NCBI GenBank assembly: GCA_002491905.1
Contig: DKWV01000011.1
Span: 1 to 64,000, forward strand
DNA length: 64,000 nt
DNA from: Lachnospiraceae bacterium UBA7143
Lineage (GTDB): Bacteria > Bacillota > Clostridia > Lachnospirales > Lachnospiraceae
Direction: 5' to 3'
The notes below the pieces were generated by a model that had not been told where the DNA came from, did no database searches, and saw only the letters and a program-made list of their open reading frames with translations. Shown here piece by piece: positions 32,683 through 41,457 of this stretch. The number at the start of each line of letters is the position of its first letter. Position 1 is the stretch's first letter. The position numbers and the translations under genes are program-made.

Positions 32683-35600
32683 TTACACCGCTGTGCGGTG
32701 TTCTTTATGAGCAGGCTTCCTGCTCTGATTCGTTGCTGCCCGGCAACGATTTTTTAGGTTTTTCTGGGCCGTGGAGAGCATCAGCTTGATGCGGTTCAGC
32801 TGATTGACCTCGCTGGCACCGGGATCGTAGTCGATGGCCACGATGTTGGAGCTGGGAAAACGTTTGCGCAGCTCCTTGATTACACCTTTGCCCACCACAT
32901 GGTTCGGCAGGCAGCCGAAAGGCTGGGTGCAGACGATATTGTCTACGCCGCTGTGGATTAACTCTACCATCTCCCCGGTGAGAAACCACCCCTCGCCGGT
33001 CTGGTTGCCGATGTCAACGATGGGTTTCGCATAGTCCACCAGTGTGTAGATGCTCACGGGCGGCGTAAAATGCCTGCTCTTCTCAAATTCTCTGGCGGCC
33101 TGCGCGCGCAGTTTTTCGAGTGCACGGATACCGAAGCGGGAGACCAGGGCGGCTTTTTTCGAGGTGCCAAGGAAATCCGCCTTGTAAATCTGGTTGTAAA
33201 AGCAGTAGAGCATAAAGTCCAGCAGATCAGGCACTACCGCCTCCGCACCCTCAGACTCCAGAAGTTCCACCAGATGATTGTTGGCGGCAGGGGCGAATTT
33301 TACAAGTATCTCGCCCACGATACCGACGCGGGGTTTGTGCAGATCTTCATGGATGGGAATTTGGTCGAAATCCTGCACGATCTGGCGGCACATCCGCTGG
33401 AAGGTAAAATAATTCAGGGATTTCCGGGAGACAAAATCCCGGCATTTCCTTACCCATTCGGCGTGCAGCGCATCAACGGAACCGGGCTCCTTCTCATAGG
33501 GCCGCATCCTGTAGACGCAGCGCATAAAGATATCGCCGAAAAGGGCGCTGTAAGCGGCGCGGATCAGGAGGTCGGCGTTCAGGTGGAACCCGGGATTGCT
33601 TTCGATCCCGGCCAGATTTAAGGAAATCACGGGAACCTGCGGCATACCGGCTTTCTCCAGGGCGCGCCGGATGAAGCCCACATAGTTTGTGGCGCGGCAG
33701 CCGCCGCCGGTCTGGCTCATAATGACAGCCACCTTATTCAGATCATATTTGCCGGAAAGAAGAGCATCCATAATCTGTCCAACAACGATCAGAGAAGGAT
33801 AACATGCGTCATTATTTACATATTTGAGTCCCGTATCCACAGCCTGTCTGGTGTCGTTGCCGAGCACTTCAAAGTGGTAGCCGCAGGCATTGAAAGCGGC
33901 CTCCATGATTTCGAAATGGATGGGTGACATCTGCGGGCAGAGGATGGTGTAATTCTTTCTCATTTCTTCTGTAAACGGCACTTTGGTGATGGCGCTGGAG
34001 CGTATCACGCGTTTTTCGCCCTTCTGTTCCCTTACCTGAATGGCTGAGAGCAGGGAACGGATGCGGATTCTGGCCGCGCCCAGATTGTTGACCTCGTCGA
34101 TTTTTAAGCAGGTGTAGATCTTATCGGAGCCTGTGAGGATGTCGTTTACCTGATCTGTGGTCACAGCGTCAAGGCCGCAGCCGAAGGAGTTAAGTTGGAT
34201 CAGATCCAGATCTTCCCTTGTCTTAACAAAGCTTGCTGCCGCGTAGAGCCGGGAATGGTACATCCACTGGTCGGAGACGACTAACGGCCGTTCCGGCGCA
34301 GCCAGATGGGAGACGGAGTCCTCGGTAAGCACCGCAATGTCGTAGGAGGTGATCAGCTCGGGGATGCCGTGGTTGATTTCCGGGTCAATGTGGTAGGGGC
34401 GTCCCGCCAGCACGATGCCGCGCTTGTGGTTCGCTTCCAGATAACGGAGCACTTCCTCGCCCTTATCGCGCATATCCTGCCTTGCCGCCGCCAGTTCTGT
34501 CCATGCTGCTTCCGCAGCATCCATAACAGCCGTTACGGGAAGCTCTCTAAATTCTCTCGTCAATGCCTCGGTGACGGTCTGCAGGCTCTTGAAGGACATA
34601 AAGGGATTGCGGAAAACCACCTCGCCCCGTCCGATTTCCTCCACATTATTCTTGATATTTTCGGAGTAGGAGGTGACGATGGGGCAGTTGTAGTGGTTGT
34701 TGGCGTCGTGGAACTCGTCCCGCTCATAAAAGAGGGCGGGGTAGAAGATAAAGTCCACGTTCTGTTTTATGAGCCAGGATACATGGCCGTGTGCCAGCTT
34801 CGCGGGGTAACACACCGACTCGCTGGGAATGGATTCAATGCCGAGTTCATAGATCTTGCGGTTGGAAACGGGAGAGAGCACCACCCGGAAGCCCAGCTTC
34901 GTGAAGAAGGTGAACCAGAAGGGGTAATTCTCGTACATATTTAACACCCGTGGAATGCCCACGGTGCCCCGTTTCGCCTCGTTGGCCGGCAGGGGTTCAT
35001 AGGAAAAGTAGCGTTTCAGCTTATAGTCAAAGAGATTGGGTGCGCCGTTTTCTTTTTTGGCTTTTCCAAGCCCTCTTTCGCAGCGGTTGCCGGAGATATA
35101 CTGTCGTCCTCCTGTGAACTTGTTGATGGTGAGGCGGCAGTTGTTGGTGCAGCCCTTACATTTGGCCATACTGGTTTCAAACTGCAGGTTCGTGATCTGC
35201 TCCAGATTCAGCATGGAGGTCTGATAGCCTTCTTCATAGTGTGCGCGGGCTATTAACGCTGCGCCAAAAGCCCCCATGATACCTGCAATATCCGGGCGGA
35301 TGGCCTCACAGTCTGCAATTTTCTCAAAGCTGCGCAGAACGGCGTCATTGTAGAAGGTGCCGCCCTGCACGACGATATTTTTGCCGAGTGCCGAGGCGTC
35401 GGAGACTTTGATTACCTTAAAGAGCGCGTTCTTGATTACGGAGTAGGCCAGTCCGGCGGAGATGTCGGAGACGGACGCTCCCTCCTTCTGCGCCTGCTTT
35501 ACTTTTGAGTTCATAAACACCGTACAGCGGGTGCCCAGGTCAATGGGATGCTCCGCAAAGAGGGCGGTTCTGGCGAAGTCCTCCACACTGTAATTCAGGG

Positions 35601-36978
35601 ATTTGGCAAAGGTCTCTATGAAGGAACCGCAGCCGGAGGAGCAGGCCTCATTGAGCTGTACGCTGTCCACGGTATGGTTTTTGATCTTGATGCATTTCAT
35701 GTCCTGCCCGCCGATATCCAGAATGCAGTCCACCTCCGGGTCGAAGAACGCGGCGGCATTGTAGTGCGCCACCGTTTCCACCTCGCCGTCATCTAACAGA
35801 AAAGCGGCTTTCATCAGCGCCTCGCCGTAGCCGGTGGAACAGGAGCGGGCGATTTTTACCCCAGCCGGGAGCAGTTTGTAGATCTCCTTTAGGGAGCGTA
35901 TGGCGGTTTTTAAGGGACTGCCGTCGTTGCTGCTGTAAAAAGAGTAGAGCAGGGAACCGTCCTCTCCCACGAGTGCCACCTTCGTGGTGGTGGAGCCGGC
36001 GTCAATTCCTAAAAAGCAGTTTCCCTGATAGGAGGCAAGATCGCCGGTTGCCACATGATGGACGCCGTGGCGTAAGCGGAAAGCATCATAGTCTGCCTGT
36101 GTTGCGAAGAGCGGCTCCATGCGCTCAACCTCAAATTCCATCTTGATATCGGAGGACAGTTTAGCCGTCAGCTCCTCCATTGTATAGAAAGCCTCCTCCT
36201 TCGCGTTCAGGGCGGAACCTATGGCGGCGAAGAGGTGGGAGTTGTCCGTGTCGATGATATGGGCGTCATCCAGCTTCAAGGTGCGGATAAAGGACTGCTT
36301 TAACTCCGATAGGAAGTGCAGCGGGCCGCCAAGGAACGCCACGTGGCCCCGGATCGGCTTGCCGCAGGCAAGACCGCTGATGGTCTGGTTTACCACAGCC
36401 TGAAAGATGGAGGCGGAAAGATCCTCCTTCGTGGCGCCCTCGTTGATGAGGGGTTGGATGTCTGATTTTGCGAACACGCCGCAGCGGGCCGCTATGGTAT
36501 AAAGGGAATGGTAATTTTTCGCATATTCATTGAGTCCCGCCGCGTCTGTCTGCAGGAGGGAGGCCATCTGGTCGATAAAGGAACCCGTGCCCCCGGCGCA
36601 GATACCGTTCATACGCTGTTCCACATTACCACCCTCAAAATAGATGATCTTGGCGTCCTCGCCGCCAAGCTCTATGGCCACGTCCGTGACAGGCGCAAAA
36701 GTCTGCAGGGAAGTGGAAACGGCGATCACCTCCTGCACAAAGGGGATCTGCAGATGGTTAGCCAGGGTAAGGCCGCCGGAACCCGTGATGATAGGATGCA
36801 CCGTGAGGTTCCCCAGCTTTTCAAAGGCCTGGGAGAGAAGATCTGAAAGGGTCTCCCTGATATTTGCAAAATGTCTTTTGTAATCGGAAAAGAGTATCTG
36901 ATGCCTGTTGTCCAGAATGGCAATTTTGACGGTAGTGGAACCAATGTCAATGCCAAGCGTATATTGCATATCACTCAT
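32683..36978 (-). CDS. Giant 2-hydroxyacyl-CoA dehydratase activase (BcrA/BadF/HgdC type)
   Basis: This 1431-residue cytoplasmic protein has two ASKHA ATPase domains in tandem, beginning LGIDIGSTTVKIAILDN and FLGIDAGSTTTKVALVG. Cysteines for the bridging [4Fe-4S] cluster are in NGICAGGTGSFID and NEACSSGCGSFIE. The C-terminal ~800 residues combine the activase-associated DUF2229 region (KCKGCTNNCRLTINK) with HgdB-like sequence. Single-domain activators inject electrons into radical 2-hydroxyacyl-CoA dehydratases. These giant fused forms are widespread in clostridia and their substrate is unknown. No dehydratase genes are adjacent. Confidence 0.9.
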   Translation of the reverse strand: MSDMQYTLGIDIGSTTVKIAILDNRHQILFSDYKRHFANIRETLSDLLSQAFEKLGNLTVHPIITGSGGLTLANHLQIPFVQEVIAVSTSLQTFAPVTDVAIELGGEDAKIIYFEGGNVEQRMNGICAGGTGSFIDQMASLLQTDAAGLNEYAKNYHSLYTIAARCGVFAKSDIQPLINEGATKEDLSASIFQAVVNQTISGLACGKPIRGHVAFLGGPLHFLSELKQSFIRTLKLDDAHIIDTDNSHLFAAIGSALNAKEEAFYTMEELTAKLSSDIKMEFEVERMEPLFATQADYDAFRLRHGVHHVATGDLASYQGNCFLGIDAGSTTTKVALVGEDGSLLYSFYSSNDGSPLKTAIRSLKEIYKLLPAGVKIARSCSTGYGEALMKAAFLLDDGEVETVAHYNAAAFFDPEVDCILDIGGQDMKCIKIKNHTVDSVQLNEACSSGCGSFIETFAKSLNYSVEDFARTALFAEHPIDLGTRCTVFMNSKVKQAQKEGASVSDISAGLAYSVIKNALFKVIKVSDASALGKNIVVQGGTFYNDAVLRSFEKIADCEAIRPDIAGIMGAFGAALIARAHYEEGYQTSMLNLEQITNLQFETSMAKCKGCTNNCRLTINKFTGGRQYISGNRCERGLGKAKKENGAPNLFDYKLKRYFSYEPLPANEAKRGTVGIPRVLNMYENYPFWFTFFTKLGFRVVLSPVSNRKIYELGIESIPSESVCYPAKLAHGHVSWLIKQNVDFIFYPALFYERDEFHDANNHYNCPIVTSYSENIKNNVEEIGRGEVVFRNPFMSFKSLQTVTEALTREFRELPVTAVMDAAEAAWTELAAARQDMRDKGEEVLRYLEANHKRGIVLAGRPYHIDPEINHGIPELITSYDIAVLTEDSVSHLAAPERPLVVSDQWMYHSRLYAAASFVKTREDLDLIQLNSFGCGLDAVTTDQVNDILTGSDKIYTCLKIDEVNNLGAARIRIRSLLSAIQVREQKGEKRVIRSSAITKVPFTEEMRKNYTILCPQMSPIHFEIMEAAFNACGYHFEVLGNDTRQAVDTGLKYVNNDACYPSLIVVGQIMDALLSGKYDLNKVAVIMSQTGGGCRATNYVGFIRRALEKAGMPQVPVISLNLAGIESNPGFHLNADLLIRAAYSALFGDIFMRCVYRMRPYEKEPGSVDALHAEWVRKCRDFVSRKSLNYFTFQRMCRQIVQDFDQIPIHEDLHKPRVGIVGEILVKFAPAANNHLVELLESEGAEAVVPDLLDFMLYCFYNQIYKADFLGTSKKAALVSRFGIRALEKLRAQAAREFEKSRHFTPPVSIYTLVDYAKPIVDIGNQTGEGWFLTGEMVELIHSGVDNIVCTQPFGCLPNHVVGKGVIKELRKRFPSSNIVAIDYDPGASEVNQLNRIKLMLSTAQKNLKNRCRAATNQSRKPAHKEHRTAV

Positions 36979-37065
36979 TTATTACTCGCTCCTTCATGTA
37001 TCAATGGTATCTTGGAATAAGTTACCTTTTTACCTATTAAAATGTGTTTTTTGGCATACGCTGTC

Positions 37066-37094
37066 ATTATACGACACAGTTTTTCAAATTGCAA
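37066..37094 (-). promoter_or_regulatory. Sigma-A promoter of the activase gene
   Basis: On the minus strand TTGCAA (37094-37089), a 17-base spacer and TATAAT (37071-37066), about 90 bases before the start. Confidence 0.65.
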
Positions 37095-37177
37095 TTGTCC
37101 AATTCTTAGAAAAGAATGAAGTTTTCGGAAGGCAATTATTAAATTTTAATAAGAGGGCGATTTTTAGGGTTGTGACA

Positions 37178-37206
37178 TTTACTTTTAAATAGAGGAATGC
37201 TATATT
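37178..37206 (+). promoter_or_regulatory. Candidate sigma-A promoter of the rhomboid-like gene
   Basis: TTTACT (37178-37183), a 17-base spacer and TATATT (37201-37206). Transcripts would start just ahead of the hairpin at 37223-37253. Confidence 0.45.
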
Positions 37207-37222
37207 ATATAATAGAATTTTG

Positions 37223-37259
37223 ATAATAGAATCCTCATTTTGGATTCTATTATATTTTT
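37223..37259 (+). terminator. Terminator-like hairpin in the leader (possible attenuator)
   Basis: ATAATAGAATCC (37223-37234) pairs perfectly with GGATTCTATTAT (37242-37253) and is followed by ATTTTTA. It sits between the promoter and the ribosome binding site of the rhomboid-like gene, 15 bases before ATG 37275. A second ATAGAAT copy just upstream (37212-37218) could compete with the left arm. Confidence 0.6.
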
Positions 37260-37274
37260 AAGGGAGAGTGAATC

Positions 37275-38159
37275 ATGAGTCCTTTTGAACGAAAATTTGG
37301 AAAATATGCCATACAAAATCTTTCCTTTGTGCTGGTGATCTGCTATGCGGTAGGGTATCTGCTGGAGCTGTTTGACAGGAGCGGACTGCTCATTTCCTAT
37401 CTGACCTTAAACCCTTACGCGATCCTGCACGGACAGGTCTGGCGGCTGGTGACATGGGTGTTGATTCCGCCGAGCAGCGGGGGGCTTTTCTTTACATTAC
37501 TCATGTTATATTTTTACTGTTCCATAGGCACTTCGCTGGAACGGACATGGGGAACATACCGCTATAATGTCTATCTCTTTCAGGGCATGCTTTTTACCAT
37601 AGCGGGGAGTTTCCTGCTGATGGGGTACTGTTATCTGTTTAAGCCGGAGATATCCCTGCTGGGTGCGGTTCTGACCATCAATACGCCCCAGGAGTATTTT
37701 ACTGTGATCGCTATGGTGTTCAGCACCTACTACATCAATATGTCGATTTTCCTCGCGTATGCGGCCACCTTCCCGGATGCGCAGGTGCTTTTGATGTTTA
37801 TCATTCCGATCCGGGTGAAGTGGCTGGGGATTATCTACGCGGTGATGCTGCTGTTCCAGTTCCTCGGCAGCACTGTATACGGCAAATTTGCCATTGGCGC
37901 TTCCCTGCTCAACTTTGTTGTGTTCTTCCTGACTTCGCGCAATATGATGCATCTGAATCCGAAGCAGATTCACAGGCGGCAGGAATTTAAGCGGGACGTG
38001 AGGAGAAATACGGGGATTACCAAGCACAAATGCGCGATCTGTGGCCGGACAGAGGTGGACAGCCCGCAGATGCAGTTCCGGTTCTGCTCCAAGTGCGACG
38101 GGAACTATGAGTACTGTGAGGAGCATTTATACACCCATACACATATCAAGAGGTCTTGA
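37275..38159 (+). CDS. Rhomboid-like membrane protein, probably non-catalytic, with zinc ribbon
   Basis: This 294-residue protein has about six membrane spans and the rhomboid-like segment FYCSIGTSLERTWGTYRYN. The usual catalytic GxSG serine and the last-helix His are not present, so it is probably a pseudoprotease. The C-terminal cytoplasmic tail has paired cysteines (HKCAICGRTEVD, then FCSKCDGNYEYCEEH) that look like a zinc ribbon. Close relatives in clostridia are annotated only as rhomboid-family. Expression may be attenuated by the hairpin upstream. The next gene follows 76 bases later. Confidence 0.8.
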   Translation: MSPFERKFGKYAIQNLSFVLVICYAVGYLLELFDRSGLLISYLTLNPYAILHGQVWRLVTWVLIPPSSGGLFFTLLMLYFYCSIGTSLERTWGTYRYNVYLFQGMLFTIAGSFLLMGYCYLFKPEISLLGAVLTINTPQEYFTVIAMVFSTYYINMSIFLAYAATFPDAQVLLMFIIPIRVKWLGIIYAVMLLFQFLGSTVYGKFAIGASLLNFVVFFLTSRNMMHLNPKQIHRRQEFKRDVRRNTGITKHKCAICGRTEVDSPQMQFRFCSKCDGNYEYCEEHLYTHTHIKRS

Positions 38160-38235
38160 CGGCGCAGACGGCGGGTGAGACATTTGATGATGTGGTGGGG
38201 AAATATCGGATGTTATTAAATGAGCGGAGGACGGC

Positions 38236-38973
38236 ATGAACCGGGAGATCGAATTTGGCAAAACGCTGGAGGAAGTAAAGCGAATCGCCAGAGAACAGCA
38301 GAATTTCATTACAAAGACGGAGGTGGAGGAAGCGTTTTCGGCGCTTTCTCTTTCTGCGGAACAGATGGAGATGGTTTATGACTATCTGCGGCAGAATAAG
38401 ATCGGCGTGGATGAACCTGTGGAAGCGGATGCCTATCTGGAAGAGGAGGAGCGGAATTATCTGGACTCTTATCTGGAAGCGATTGGGGCAATCCCGGAGG
38501 TTACGGAGGGAGAGCGGGAGGCCATCACCCTTTCCGCTATGGCGGGGGACGCGGACGCCGTCAGGCGGCTGACGGAGCTTATGCTGCCGGAGGTTCCCCA
38601 GATTGCCAAGCTCTATACGGGTCAGGGCGTCAGTCTGGAAGACCTGATCGGCGAAGGTAACGTGGCGCTTTCACTGGGAGTAACTATGCTGGGGGCGCTG
38701 GAACATGCAAAAGAGGCGCAGGGGATGCTCGGAAAAATGGTGATGGACGCTATGGAAGACTGCATTGCGGCGAGCGAGGCGGAAGAGAAAAGCGATCGGA
38801 AAATCGCCGATAAGGTAAACAGAGTGGCAGACGCGGCCAACACCCTGCAGGAAGAGCTGCGCAGGAAGGTGACGGTGGAGGAGCTGATGGAGGAATCAGG
38901 TCTTTCCAGAAAGGCGATTGAGGACGCCATACGAATAAGCGGAGGCAAGATCGAGTCCATCGCATCGAAGTAA
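38236..38973 (+). CDS. Degenerate sigma-70-like protein
   Basis: This 245-residue protein has an N-terminal helical part like sigma region 1 and an EEERNYLDSYLEAIG block like region 1.2. A short region 2-like stretch is VSLEDLIGEGNVALSLG. A region 3-like end is VTVEELMEESGLSRKAIEDA. Region 4 (-35 binding) and most of region 2.3-2.4 (melting and -10 binding) are missing. It may bind RNA polymerase core without normal promoter recognition, which is inference. Its ATG overlaps the TGA of a possible 27-codon frame (38156-38239) behind the rhomboid-like gene. Confidence 0.78.
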   Translation: MNREIEFGKTLEEVKRIAREQQNFITKTEVEEAFSALSLSAEQMEMVYDYLRQNKIGVDEPVEADAYLEEEERNYLDSYLEAIGAIPEVTEGEREAITLSAMAGDADAVRRLTELMLPEVPQIAKLYTGQGVSLEDLIGEGNVALSLGVTMLGALEHAKEAQGMLGKMVMDAMEDCIAASEAEEKSDRKIADKVNRVADAANTLQEELRRKVTVEELMEESGLSRKAIEDAIRISGGKIESIASK

Positions 38974-39011
38974 AATCCTTTGGAGATTAACAAATCAAGC
39001 AGGCTTGATTA

Positions 39012-39033
39012 CGAGGATTGCTTCGCAGCCTCG
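39012..39033. repeat. Intergenic hairpin with GCTTCGC apex
   Basis: The sequence at 39012-39033 folds as CGAGG/CCTCG closing on TGC-TTC-GCA. A second hairpin, AATCAAGC/GCTTGATT, precedes it (38993-39010). Similar hairpins with a CTTCGC apex and CTCG/CGAG base occur at 42654-42676 and 56742-56763. Confidence 0.55.
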
Positions 39034-39051
39034 GCGAGATAAGGGGGAAAG

Positions 39052-39474
39052 ATGGAAGCGGAAAACAGGGATTATAAATATTTTATGCAGGATACGGGTT
39101 CTATTTATCTGGGCGCGAAACTCAGTTACACGGAGATCCTGCAGGATGAAATGGTGAATTTTAAGTACAAGAGCATTGTGGAGCATTATATTTTCAAGGA
39201 TACTGATCCGGAGACCACGCTGGAGAGCCATCTCTATTACATGACGAAAGACCAGTTTTCCTATCGGACCTATGAACAGCTCAAAGCGAAGGTGAAGATA
39301 AATATTCTGGAGGAGAAAAAAGCTTTTCTTGGTGGGAAAAAGACGGGCTATACCACGAAGCTCATGCCGCTTGCGGCGTTTGCGGACATGAATCTGGCGC
39401 AGAAAAAGGCGAAGGGCGTGGTGATTCAGGAACTAGCCCTGTCGAAGCTGGGATTGATGACTTTCAGTGTCTGA
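39052..39474 (+). CDS. Conserved-looking 140-residue protein of unknown function
   Basis: This soluble basic protein begins MEAENRDYKYFMQDTGSIYL and contains HLYYMTKDQFSYRTYEQLKAKV. It ends with a helix and LGLMTFSV. No membrane span, signal peptide or known motif. The start follows AAGGGGGAAAG. It lies downstream of the sigma-like gene on the same strand, separated by two small hairpins. Family not recognised. Confidence 0.72.
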   Translation: MEAENRDYKYFMQDTGSIYLGAKLSYTEILQDEMVNFKYKSIVEHYIFKDTDPETTLESHLYYMTKDQFSYRTYEQLKAKVKINILEEKKAFLGGKKTGYTTKLMPLAAFADMNLAQKKAKGVVIQELALSKLGLMTFSV

Positions 39475-39486
39475 ATACGCTCCGCG

Positions 39487-39520
39487 ATAACCGTAAGTTA
39501 CGCTCCGCGATAACTTACAA
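39487..39520. repeat. Short direct repeats forming a hairpin
   Basis: TACGCTCCGCGATAAC occurs twice (near 39478-39493 and 39500-39515). GTAAGTTA and TAACTTAC flank the second copy as an inverted repeat. It lies in the intergenic region between the 39052 gene and the ABC transporter and may act as a decay barrier or weak terminator. Confidence 0.45.
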
Positions 39521-39664
39521 ATAAATTTTTCGCAAAAATTTTAAAAAACCTCTTGATTTTGACAGGATTTTTTGTTACAATTACTTTCGTAAAATTCCCC
39601 TTTTACACTGGACAGGTGAAAGACTTTTTAGCCCTTCGCCTGTTCTTTTATGTGTGGAATTAAT

Positions 39665-40468
39665 TTATTTTGACAATAAAATCCGGTCATTATCCAACTG
39701 CTTTCCCGCGCGTATCTTAAACTGCTCCAGCAGATCGTCTATGGTGAGTTTTTTCCGTTCTTCCCCCGATACATGAAATACAATATGTCCGCCGTCCATC
39801 ATGAGTGTCCGATTTCCCAGGGAGAGGGCCTGATGCATGTTGTGTGTGACCATCAGGCAGGTGATGTGCCGCTCGGCGATGATTCTTTCCGTGAGGGCGA
39901 GTACTTTGTCCGCCGTGGCGGGGTCAAGGGCTGCCGTGTGCTCATCGAGCAGAAGGATGCGCGGCGTTACCATTGTTGCCATGAGGAGCGTCAGCGCCTG
40001 TCTCTGACCGCCGGAGAGAAGTCCCACGGGCTGTTTCATCCGATCCTCCAGTCCCATGTCCAGAAGGGCGAGCTGCTCCCTGAATTTTGCTTTCTCTTTT
40101 GCGCTGATCCTGCTGAAATAGGCGTGGCGTCTGGTGGAGGCGCGCAGATAGGCCAGCGCCATATTTTCCTCAATGGTCATATGGGGAGCGGTTCCTTTTA
40201 AAGGGTCCTGAAAAAGGTGGCCGATCACCCGGCTTCGCACATGCTCTTTACAGTAAGTGATATCCTCACCGCCCAGAACAATCCGTCCCTCGTCCACATA
40301 AAAGTTTCCCGTGATGGCGTTAAAGAGCGTGGACTTTCCTGCGCCGTTGCTGCCCACAATGGTGGCAAAATCGCCGTCTTCCAGAGTGAGGCTTACCTTG
40401 TCAAGCGCCTTTTTTTCGTTGACGGTTCCGGGGTTAAAGGTTTTGGAGACAGAGTCAATGACTAACAT
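39665..40468 (-). CDS. trpZ: ABC transporter ATPase, TrpZ-type (tryptophan uptake)
   Basis: This 267-residue ATP-binding subunit has Walker A GSNGAGKSTLFN, signature LLSGGQRQALTL, Walker B ILLLDEHTAALDP and H-loop THNMHQ. It is the last gene of a three-gene import operon with a permease (4 codons overlap) and a lipoprotein binding subunit. The operon leader carries a T-box with a UGG specifier, which points to tryptophan as substrate. Confidence 0.88.
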   Translation of the reverse strand: MLVIDSVSKTFNPGTVNEKKALDKVSLTLEDGDFATIVGSNGAGKSTLFNAITGNFYVDEGRIVLGGEDITYCKEHVRSRVIGHLFQDPLKGTAPHMTIEENMALAYLRASTRRHAYFSRISAKEKAKFREQLALLDMGLEDRMKQPVGLLSGGQRQALTLLMATMVTPRILLLDEHTAALDPATADKVLALTERIIAERHITCLMVTHNMHQALSLGNRTLMMDGGHIVFHVSGEERKKLTIDDLLEQFKIRAGKQLDNDRILLSK

Positions 40469-41408
40469 TTGCGCCGCCCTCCTTTCTGAACAGATTCCTG
40501 TTATTTTTCCGCAGTTTGTAAAAAGAGTATTTGTCCTTCAGATAAGGGAAGGAGATGGCAATGGCGACAATGACGGCGGAGACCAGCTTGAGGGCTTCCG
40601 CAGGCACATTCATGCGCAGCGCCAGCGCCACGATAAAGCGGTAGAGACAGCTCCCTAAAATAACACCAGTTATCTTTCTGAACATACTGCCCTTACCGAC
40701 CAGCGTTTCCCCGATAATCAGGCTTGCAAGGGCGATGGTTACCATGCCGGTGCCCAGATTGATGTCGCAGGATTTCTGGTACTGGCCGAGGATGGCACCG
40801 GAGAGAGCAGTCAGTGCGTTTGCCACACAGAGCCCTACGGTGATCATAAACAGGGGATTGATGCTGGATGCCCGCACCATATGTTCGTTGTCGCCGGTGG
40901 CGCGGATGGAGAGTCCAAGCCTTGTGCCTAAAAACAGGGAGAGCAGTACGCCGATCACCAGTACGATGACAAGTGCGATCAGCAGCTTATACCAGTCTTC
41001 ATACCAGCCGTAGGGCAGCTTTTCCTTTGCCAGACTGAAAATGGTGTCGCTGGCAAACAGATTTACGTTGGAGGAAAAGCCCATCACCGCGATGTTGACC
41101 GTGTAAAGCCCTGTATTGACGATAATACCTGCCAGAATGGAGGGAACCCCCATTCTGGTCTGTAAAAAGGCGGTGACGAAACCGGAGCAGACGCCGGCAC
41201 CCATAGCGGCGAAGAGTGCCAGATAAGGGTGGCCGGAGAGTGTGACCATAGCGCCCACCGCGCAGCCTAAAGTAAAACAGCCGTCGGTGGACAGATCCGC
41301 GATATTTAAAATGCTGAATGAGATGAATAATGCCAGAGCAACCAGGGCGTAAATACAGCCTAGTTCCAGGGCGCTTTGTAAAATGGAAAGTGTAAACAGG
41401 GAACTCAT
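40455..41408 (-). CDS. trpY: ABC transporter permease, TrpY-type
   Basis: This 317-residue membrane protein has about nine hydrophobic segments and belongs to the branched-chain/ribose-type permease superfamily. GTGMVTIALASLIIGETLVG and NIADLSTDGCFTLGCAVGAM are typical of the TrpXYZ-type group. It overlaps the ATPase gene by 14 bases and follows the binding-protein gene by about 50. It forms the channel of the putative tryptophan importer. Confidence 0.87.
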   Translation of the reverse strand: MSSLFTLSILQSALELGCIYALVALALFISFSILNIADLSTDGCFTLGCAVGAMVTLSGHPYLALFAAMGAGVCSGFVTAFLQTRMGVPSILAGIIVNTGLYTVNIAVMGFSSNVNLFASDTIFSLAKEKLPYGWYEDWYKLLIALVIVLVIGVLLSLFLGTRLGLSIRATGDNEHMVRASSINPLFMITVGLCVANALTALSGAILGQYQKSCDINLGTGMVTIALASLIIGETLVGKGSMFRKITGVILGSCLYRFIVALALRMNVPAEALKLVSAVIVAIAISFPYLKDKYSFYKLRKNNRNLFRKEGGANVSH

Positions 41409-41457
41409 TTGGTAATACCTCTTTTTGGTTGATTTTAATTAAATGGCAAATGTTATT

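Noticed and set aside
38156..38239. 27-codon frame between the rhomboid-like and sigma-like genes
   Set aside because: Its TTG start lacks a properly spaced ribosome binding site. The 4-base overlap with the next ATG is suggestive but not sufficient.
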